64,000 nucleotides of DNA, taken from positions 1 through 64,000 of the forward strand of contig JACEEZ010002660.1 of the NCBI GenBank assembly GCA_016584305.1, in the 5' to 3' direction. Positions 56,563 through 64,000 of the stretch are shown here, piece after piece. The DNA is from Chionoecetes opilio. Its lineage: Eukaryota; Arthropoda; Malacostraca; Decapoda; Majidae. Each line of letters opens with the position of its first letter. Positions within the stretch are counted from its first letter, which is position 1. The position numbers were made by a program, and so were the translations under genes. The notes under the pieces are model-generated. The model made no database searches. It was not told where the DNA came from and saw nothing but the letters and a program-made list of their open reading frames with translations.

Positions 56563-56868
56563 GGTCGGTAACCTGCGGCTCTTTCAGAGACATGTGGCGG
56601 CTCGCTGCCACCTACTTAACAAATGTCTAAATTGTCGTAAAAAAGAAGATAACACTGGCATAGTAGCCGTAAGCGTACAATAGTGGGGTATGTGACCCTA
56701 GGTCCTTGTCTCTAAGAAATATTGGGATGAATTATTGTACATATCAACTTGTACTTGTTTGGTAATTTCATTCATATTTACACTCCGTTCATCATCACTG
56801 CTGCCCTGCCAAATTTAAAGAAACTGGCTCTTCTCGTATTCTGGGTTGCCGACCTCTGCTTATTCAGG
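56563..56868. mobile_element. Probable hAT-like MITE with GGTCGGYAACC ends
   Basis: Left CAACGGTCGGTAACCTGCGG (56,559) and right GGGTTGCCGACCTCTG (56,849-56,864) are inverted matches. The core is AT-rich and non-coding. Flanks CTTAGTG and CTTATTC are only roughly similar. Confidence 0.55.
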
Positions 56869-56879
56869 GTTCAGACTAA

Positions 56880-59630
56880 CGTAATTGCTACGTCCCGTCT
56901 TGCCCACGGACGTCATCCGGACATCACTTCCTGCTTTTGTTGACCTTGAGACGTGCGTCTGAGGCAAAAGATTCGGAGCCTCCAATTCTTTTGGCGGCCC
57001 TGCGTGGCGGGTGGTCCCACAATCTATAGAACCATCGCTTAACTAATTTTGCAATACAATAATATGCTGTTTCCAGGTCTGATTAAATATTTATATTATC
57101 AGGTGATTCTGGAAGACAATATTGTTATGGAAGACATACATGATGTGAAAATATTGTGTTCCGCTGCTTGAAGGCGGAACAGCGCACGCTGCTTGATTGT
57201 AAGCTCGACTACCACCACTACCCCCCCTCTGTATATTATTTAATGTCGTTATTTTCTCGTGTTTCTCTAGTTCAGTCCTCTCCGTCCCCTCGAGTAGCTA
57301 CTATATACCAATCCTTCCTACAGTATCACGCTACGTCACTAATACCCTCTACAGGCCGTGTCATAGGTAGTAATTAATTTGACCTTAAAATACATCCACG
57401 ACTGCTCTATATGTGCAACACTTTGGATCCCTCTAAACAGATTTCCACTTAAACCTTTGCCATAGCCTGTGTCCAGGGGATGGTAGCCTATATAGATAGG
57501 CCAGGAGTGAAGGGGGATATAGTGAAGGGAGTAGTAGTGTGTCATTGGTCAAAAGTGAGGAAGTAAGGAAAGACCAGGCTGTTTTATACTGTAATTTTTT
57601 TCTGATATGTGCGGCGGGAGTGATCGACCAGTGAGACGAGGTAACGTCATCGTGAACGTCAGGTGACGTCACGATAAACAAGACGGACGTAGCAAATACG
57701 TGAAGTCTGGACCGGGCCTTAGTACATTTTATCACTTACTCTTCCTCATGTTTCCTCCCAACTTATCCACCAACTTACTCAATTTCTCCTTGCATGCCAC
57801 GTCATTATCATCATTCCATTTATATTCAAACCGTTATTCATGGACTGCTGCTCAACTGGCAGCGATGTATTTCATATTGTGTATATATGTATGTATTTGT
57901 GTATATAGTGTATACGGTAACTTAAATGTGAATAAGACAACAAGAAATGAGACGGAAGTCACGTCCATGAACTTGTGAAGCATCTGTAACTATAGTGGAT
58001 TCAATGTGGCGTCCTCGAAAGAAGTGGCTGGGAACTAAGTAAATAGTTATCATCTCGTCTCTGTCTTAATTCTATTTCACAAAGCCGTCATTATGTGTAT
58101 AGTTGTTGGCTTTAAGTGTCCTGTGTCTTGGGGTTGATATTCTCTAGGTTTGGGTTCATAATAATTTATGATGAACAAAAAAATTTATTGTTTTATTATT
58201 ATTAATTGTTATTATTTATATTACCTGCATTTGTAAGGGTTTACATGTAAATGAGGAGCGAGAAGCCTGGAACCCCCTCCTCTATATTTACCTCCTACAA
58301 CGAGCCAAGGTCGTAGACAAGACTGGATGGGAAAGTTTTCACTCCCTGAATCCTGTAATACATGCTTGTGTGTCTCGGCTACCCCCTTGCTTGAGGAACA
58401 CAGTCTAGTATGGAAGGATATACTGTATGATGTATATTGTGCATAAGAGAACTACTACTCTGTACCATATTTCTTTTTAGACGATTATTAAAAAATCTAG
58501 GATTTACTGTAAACCCTAACTAATTAGGAAGAACATTTATATGGTTATGAAGACCGTATTCCCAAAAAGTGCCCTTGGAAGGGGCAGAAGGGGAAAGACA
58601 TGTACTAGGGAAGTTCTTGCTATAGAAAATTGGAGACTTGCTCATTGCCTTTGGGAGGGGAAGAAGGGGATATAATTACATTTAATAGTTTCCTGGCCCT
58701 TATTGGGTATTTTTTACGGTAAGAGATTTTCTCAGATAATCAAAACGTTACTCTTAGCATAGTGTAATGTGAGCTATTGTTAATTTGCATAACGGCATGT
58801 ATGTATAAATATTATTGAAAGCTTAGCATTTTCTTGCTGAGGTTTACCTAACCTCCCAGTGTTGATTTCAAAATATGCGTGGGTATTAGTTTTTAATTTT
58901 TGGAAGTGCCTTTAACTTATATGACTGAGTATTATGGGGACACCCGCTCATTTTAGACGAAACCATGTTTTCCTGACTGATTTCTATTTATTTTTGATGA
59001 ATATGACATACACATCTTGAAATAATTGCATGTTTTTTTTTCTTAGTGGATCGGAACTTTCAGGGCCACTCGTATATTGAGCCTTTTGGGGAAGGAAAAT
59101 AAGAAAATTTCCGTCAGCCGGCACCGTCATTGCTAACAAAAAATTTTACATTTTTCTCCAATCTGAGACAATAATATTTCAAAATATAAATTATCGCTTC
59201 AAAATTTAGTTTTGTAGCTTTCTAGTTACTCTGGTATTTTTCCTTGAAATGGCTTCTTAAGGGAGATAAACCCTCAGTCAAACAACAACAACAACAACCA
59301 AAAAAAATTGACGGCGAAATGGTTATCATAATAACTGCAATATATAGCTAAATACTTAAATAATCTTTTTCGTCTTCAACCGAGCGGGATTTCGTTAAAC
59401 AAAAATTACGTTGTGCAGTCTAAGAGGGTTTATGGAACTGCGCCGATATAGGAACGCTCGTCGAATCGGCCCACCGAGAGCTCTCGAGCCGACGTTTGAA
59501 AGTTTTTGCGACAGTTCACTCGTAAAGGCTCGTTCAGTAACCTAATCTGGACATAGGTCAACTGGCCAACATAACCTACCACATAACCTAACTCAAGATC
59601 AAGAACTAGATATAACCCCAGCAGACTGGG
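56880..59630. other. No gene seen
   Basis: Mostly AT-rich unique-looking sequence. Frames up to about 100 aa lack recognisable domains or convincing starts. A short CAACAACAACAACAAC tract lies at 59,284-59,299. Confidence 0.4.
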
Positions 59631-59639
59631 ATGTTCAGA

Positions 59640-61905
59640 GAATTGTGATAATAGGACTGGGAAGCTGGAGACCTGGGTTTGAGGGCTGAGAGAGGTGTGG
59701 ATGAGATTAATGAGAGATTGGTTAAGAAAGCTTCACACAGCGGAGAAGAGAGCATATGGCAGACCAAGAAAGAGAGCAATGGCATGGACAAGCAGAGTTG
59801 GGGAACATGAATCGACAAGGCCAGAAAGAAAGGAAACAGTCAAATAGGAAGTGGGAGTAGGAGTCTGAGAAGGAATAGTCAAACAGTGAAGCTAAAGAAT
59901 AGAGTATGAAAGGGCGATGGGAAAGTATAAAGAGTAAGCAAAAGGAAGTGAATGCTTGTGAGGAAGGCAAAAGTGAATGAGAGAGAAAACTGACAGAGAA
60001 CTTAGGAAAAAAGGTGGGAAGGAGGTAGTGAATGGTATAAAATTCTTGAGGAGGAGAAAGAGTAGCATACAGAATTAGAAGAACTAGTGGGGATGCAGTC
60101 ACTAGAGAGAAAAAGGAGCTGGTCAGTAGCTGGTAGAAGACCTTCTGAAAGATATTGAGGCGTGATGAGCCTGATAGTTGACTTAGGGAGGCAAAGAGAG
60201 GAAAATGATGATGAAGAAATTGAATTGTATAATTGAAGGGTATGGAAGAAAACTGACAAATGGAAAGGCCCTGGATGGACGGTATCTCGAATAATTCTAT
60301 AGAGAGGGAGGTGAGGGAGTAATTGAGGGAATGCATGAGTTGTTTTGGACGTGATATGGCGTGAGGAAGGGTGCCTGGTGCCTGGAATGACAGTAGATGA
60401 CCCTCATACATAAGGGAGACACAGAGTTGAAGGAATTAAGTATTACCGGCCAATAGCGGTGTGTGACACGGTTGTAAGATTTTCTGTGGTGACTGAAATG
60501 AAAGCTAGGTGAAGTTGTGCAAAGAAATAAGGTGGTGGGGTGAGAGCAGAATGATTCAGAAAAGACAGAAGATGAGAGTAACAATATGTTTGTATGAATG
60601 AAGTGTATTGAGAGAACAAGGAAGGATTGAAGAACGAAATATCTATCCTTTCTAATATTGAGAAAGCGTATGACCAGAGTGATAGAGAATGCTATGTAAG
60701 GTTATGAGACGATTGGCTGAGTGAGAAGGTTGTAAAATATAACAGTATGTATGTAGAACACACAGGCCAAGTTCAGTATGGGTGAGCCTCGAACTGGATG
60801 GGTGAATATAAGAGAGGAGTAAGACAGGGATTTGTCATTTCTCCTCTACTTTTTTGGATTATAATGGTTTGAGGAATGGCAGTGAGAGTGAAACGTACAG
60901 TCTGGGTGTGAAAATTTAGAGCAGTGTGAGTGTACTGATGTATCACGATGATGTGGGTGATCCTTAGTGAAAATCACAATGAGCTACAAGAGGATGCTGA
61001 ATGCTGTGACTGAGTATGGAAGGGAGCTTCAACGTTAGGCTCGGTAAGGAGAAGAGCCAGGTGTTGGTGGTGAATGGGATACTCTTGATGCTGACAGGAT
61101 TTGATGGTGTTGGAATGAAATAAGAAACGAAAGAGTACAAATCTCCTGGGGGTATTTGGTTTTTGGATGATAAGGATGTGAGAAAACGAACATGAGAGGA
61201 TAGGCTAGAGCAACCAGTGGTTGGTAGGCTAGGCAGTGTGGCAAGATGTCGGGCCACAGTATGAATGTGGTGAGAGGACTATGGAAGTGGTGTGGCTGTC
61301 CTAGCATTATTCATGCCTGGAAACAATGGTGTGGTCTAGGAAGGGTTGGACAGATTGAATTAACACAGAACAACAGCAGATAGCATTAGTAGCCAATATG
61401 TATGTGGCAGTGGAGCGATTAGAGGAGACATGGATGGAGCACCTTCAGAGAGAAGATAGCGAAAGGGGACTTAGGTAAGAGCTAGACTGCACGAATGGAT
61501 GACAGCAAGTGGGCAGTAGGTTTGTGGACTGGAATATGTTTATGGGAGTGATGAAAGACTCAGTAAAAGTGGAAAAATGGACAGTGAACTAGGAATGTTT
61601 GTGACAGGATGTGGAGCATGGGAGTATGGCTGGTGTCAAAAGGAAATAAATAGGAGAGTGGAAGAGAAAGGGAAAGAAGAATGGCTGAGGGGAATGAGTG
61701 AGAAATCACACTGGAGTGGTAACAGGAAAAGGACCAGCCCGGAATGAAAGGTTCTATGATAGTGGCTATGGAGGGGATTTTTACTCTTCAGAGCGCAGGA
61801 AAAAGTCGCTGGAGGTAATATCGTATGTACAGATTGAAGATTGGTGCAGCAGGTGTGTGTGATGTGTGTGACAGAGTGGATGAACCCGGGAGCACTTGAT
61901 GCTCG
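59640..61905 (+). mobile_element. Decayed non-LTR retrotransposon (RT and C-terminal region)
   Basis: Broken plus-strand frames give, in order, a YYRPI-like region (VLPANSGV, about 60,440), IEKAYDQSDRECY (about 60,656), SEKVVK...SMYVE (about 60,720), GVRQGFVISPLLF (about 60,814), a catalytic box YHDD in place of YADD (60,941-60,952), RLGKEKSQVLVVNG (about 61,040), GGDFYSSE...KSLEVIS (about 61,770) and a GVCDVCDRVDEP zinc-knuckle-like end (about 61,850). Stops and frameshifts are frequent. The purine-rich composition creates long antisense frames, which are not genes. It is the same broad type as the fragment at 39,471-40,298. Confidence 0.8.
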
Positions 61906-61921
61906 TGGTGTGGTGGGTGGA

Positions 61922-62007
61922 TGGCTATTTGGGTGGGCCTTCGGCCACCAATAAGCCCCTCCGCAGGAGCTAGCCAAAATGTCCGCCCGGAAGGCGCTTG
62001 CGGCTAG
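61922..62007 (+). mobile_element. 3' terminus of a Helitron-like element
   Basis: GGTGGGCCTTCGGCCACC, then CCTCCGCAGGAGCTAGCC and a final GCTTGCGGCTAG match the 3' ends of the elements at 33,188 and 62,733. Its 5' end is not found; the retrotransposon above runs almost up to it. Confidence 0.65.
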
Positions 62008-62254
62008 TATAATATAAGCGAAAGTGTCTCTGTGTGTGTGTCTGTGTATCTGTGTGTGTGTTCGCGATAGGTTCCACCCCCAGTGCCCCAATCCCATCAT
62101 CTGGAACAGTTTGGAACCGGGTCGACCAGGGGCACATTTAAGCCACTTAATGAGATGAGTCGATCACTTTTTTTATCTTTTTTATTTGTTTAGTACCCTA
62201 TTAGCGGAATTTGTGAAGAAAAAAAGTGGGTGCGAATAATTGAAGAAACTTGAT

Positions 62255-62510
62255 GTAGGGTGATGGTAGTGGTTGAGTGAATAGGTGGGGTGATGGGTAA
62301 GTGTGTGGGGTGGATGGGTGAGGTGAATGGGTGGGGGGTGAGGTTTGGGGGTGATGGGTGATGGGTGAGGAATCGGTGGGGGGTGATGGTCAATGGTGAG
62401 TGCATGGTGTGTGGGATGGGTAATGGGTGAGTGAATGTGTGTGGGATGGGTAATTGGTGATTGAATGGGTGGGGGGTGATGGGTCATAGGTGAGTGATGG
62501 GTGGGGGAAT
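62255..62510. repeat. Helitron minisatellite, second copy
   Basis: GGGTGATGGGTAATGGGTGAG-type units with variable lengths. Confidence 0.88.
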
Positions 62511-62571
62511 ACATACTTTCTACATCCATGATTTCAGGAAGTTAGAAGGGCTTCTGGAGAGTCGGTGTTTG

Positions 62572-62627
62572 GTGAGGGGGGGGGGTGGGGGTGGGGGGGG
62601 GGGAGGGGGGGGGGGGGGTGGGGGGGC
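62572..62627. repeat. Poly(G) tract with quadruplex potential
   Basis: About 55 bases made of G runs separated by single T or A. It lies where the other Helitron copy has TTTGGTGGGCC, so it is either an expansion or a basecalling/assembly artefact. Confidence 0.75.
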
Positions 62628-63044
62628 CTTCGCACATGTGTGGATCGTGTGTCATTCAATACAGCACCTTCGGCCCACCAATAGCCCTCCGCAGGACAGC
62701 CAAAACGTCCGCCCTGAGGGCGCTTGCGGCTAGTATATCATTATTATGATATGAGACATTCATTCGTACAGACATGTCCTTAACCACCCTATATACCCCC
62801 ATCTCCTCTCAGAGGACATTTCTGTACAAAATTGAATGCCTATTATCATATATGCTCAAAACCATACCTAATAACTTCGCCGAGATGATTCTCGCTGACG
62901 TCGGCGAGTGTTCCCCTTCGTGCCCCCCCCCCCCCATCCCCTTTAATGATAAATAATGACGGGTTTGTTGTCTAGGACGCCTGTAGTCCCTGCAGATAAA
63001 CGCCAATATGTGCTTGACTCATTTGAGTCTAATTTTTTTTTAAT

Positions 63045-63915
63045 GTTGATTAATTGATGTAAGAGGCATATATATATGCAGAAACTGCCGGTGACATCTG
63101 TCATACTTGGCAATTTGTGTTAGGACCCCCCCCCCGCAATCCAAGATGGTCGCCATCGAATCTGGGAAAATCTATTTTCCTCATATCTTCGTAACTATAT
63201 GTGATAGAAACACGAATGACAGGTCCTTTTATATGTTTTCAGGCATCAAGATTACAATGAAGCCATTATTATATCAATAACACACACACAAAACAAGATG
63301 GCCGCCATAAATGTATTTTTCATTGCAGAAAATTTACTTTCTCGACAGCCATTGCTACATGGCATGTAAAAGCTGGTTCAAGTATTGTAGTAAAATTGTG
63401 TACATATTCGCGCTGTGCTGCTGACGTGTGAGGGGTGCTGGTGTGCTCGTGTGCGGGGATTTCCCCAGACGTGGATTTCCCCAGACGTGTTTGTACGCTG
63501 CGCGGCGGCCGGCCGCGGGCGGGGTGAAGGCAGTGCGCTAGGGAGCTTGGGAAGGTACGGAGGTGTGTGTGTGAGCTGTGTGTCAGTCAATACAGCAGCC
63601 GATTGTCTCAATATATTTTTTTTTTTATTATGATCTTGTTAACTGATGTTTAGTACATATACATTCAGAAACTGACAGGCGACATCTTGTCACAATTGAG
63701 CAACTTTTGCTGGGAGCATAAATTCAAGATGACCGCCACCGATTCTGGGGATATATATAATTCACCTCATATCTTCATTACTAGATGAGCTAGAAACGTG
63801 AATAAAAGGTAATTTTATATGTTTTCAGGCATAAGGAATCCGATGACGCTATGATTTTTAGAATAAAACACAAAACAATCAAGATAGCCGCCATACAAAT
63901 ACATGTGTACTAGTT
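63045..63915. repeat. Diverged direct repeat (two units of about 275 bp)
   Basis: 63,050-63,320 and 63,640-63,905 share CAGAAACTG, GACATCT, CAAGATG(G/A)(T/C)CGCC, TTTTATATGTTTTCAGGCAT and AAGATGGCCGCCAT-type ends. Between them lies a GC-rich stretch (63,410-63,560) with a doubled GATTTCCCCAGACGTG. Non-coding. Confidence 0.75.
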
Positions 63916-64000
63916 AAGTTTATAATGAAATATTTTGTTTGTTTCTAGGTATTTGCAATGGTACTTGTGCGCACCGGTGCGTTGGTACTTCGTAAGTCAT

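Larger units (their letters stand above)
62008..62733 (+). mobile_element. Helitron/Helentron-like element, second copy, head to tail with the previous terminus
   Basis: It starts TATAATATAAGCGAAAG directly after the CTAG of the preceding terminus and ends with a GCCCTGAGGGC hairpin (about 62,711) and GCGGCTAG. It shares the CGCGATAGGT, CCCCCAGTGCCCC, CGACCAGGGG and minisatellite order with 32,531-33,188. No coding capacity. Confidence 0.72.

Noticed and set aside
59722..60411. 229-aa minus-strand frame rich in Ser, Phe and Leu
   Set aside because: It is antisense to the purine-rich retrotransposon read on the plus strand; no domain or start context supports it.

Overview
The window reads as nuclear DNA from an arthropod, most likely a decapod crustacean. 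It has many interstitial (TTAGG)n tracts (the arthropod telomere pentamer), tRNA-derived SINEs, RTE and other non-LTR retrotransposons, hAT and other TIR elements, Helitron-like ends, dense CT/TA/TG microsatellites, and one intron-containing host gene. Most open frames in the window are chance frames in repeats. The local error pattern is typical of a draft assembly: homopolymer-inflated sequence at about 1-5,500 and 33,300-36,500, and single-base losses at about 50,600-56,300.

Host gene: 21,791-26,117 (+) encodes a complete zeta-crystallin / quinone oxidoreductase (CRYZ-like, 330 aa) in eight coding exons with canonical splice sites and a polyadenylation signal. A mariner-like foldback element sits in intron 1 and a 21-bp minisatellite in the 3' UTR.

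Layout. 1-5,500: low-quality sequence with a ~1.9-kb imperfect palindrome (620-2,500) and an ~860-bp tandem duplication (3,230-4,960). 5,570-10,280: an inverted copy (C) of a large TIR family, split by a stack of nested transposons, one of which carries a broken gene with a C-terminal cysteine-rich (CXC/tesmin-like) cluster. 10,592-17,798: a TTAA-flanked TIR element that contains an 862-bp near-perfect palindrome and an inserted 5.5-kb LTR retrotransposon. That retrotransposon has 1.8-kb LTRs and one intact ORF, which is recognisably a shortened internal piece of beta-tubulin. 18-26 kb: foldback element, SINE, CRYZ. 26.4-32.2 kb: RTE copy 1, a non-autonomous hAT with a decayed BED finger, a 23-bp minisatellite, a second SINE type. 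32,325-37,146: a hAT element with a perfect 8-bp target duplication, swollen by a Helitron-like element and a near full-length antisense RTE. 37-39 kb: small foldback elements. 39,331-44,487 and 50,682-55,996: copies A and B of the large TIR family, each carrying insertions the other lacks. 44.6-46.1 kb: inverted second copy of the BED-finger hAT. 46-50.6 kb: minisatellites, MITEs, a large foldback. 56-64 kb: truncated hAT, a long decayed non-LTR retrotransposon, Helitron-like units head to tail, and a divergent duplication.

The most unusual observation is the non-autonomous LTR retrotransposon whose only intact ORF is a tubulin-derived protein lacking the tubulin GTP-binding loop.
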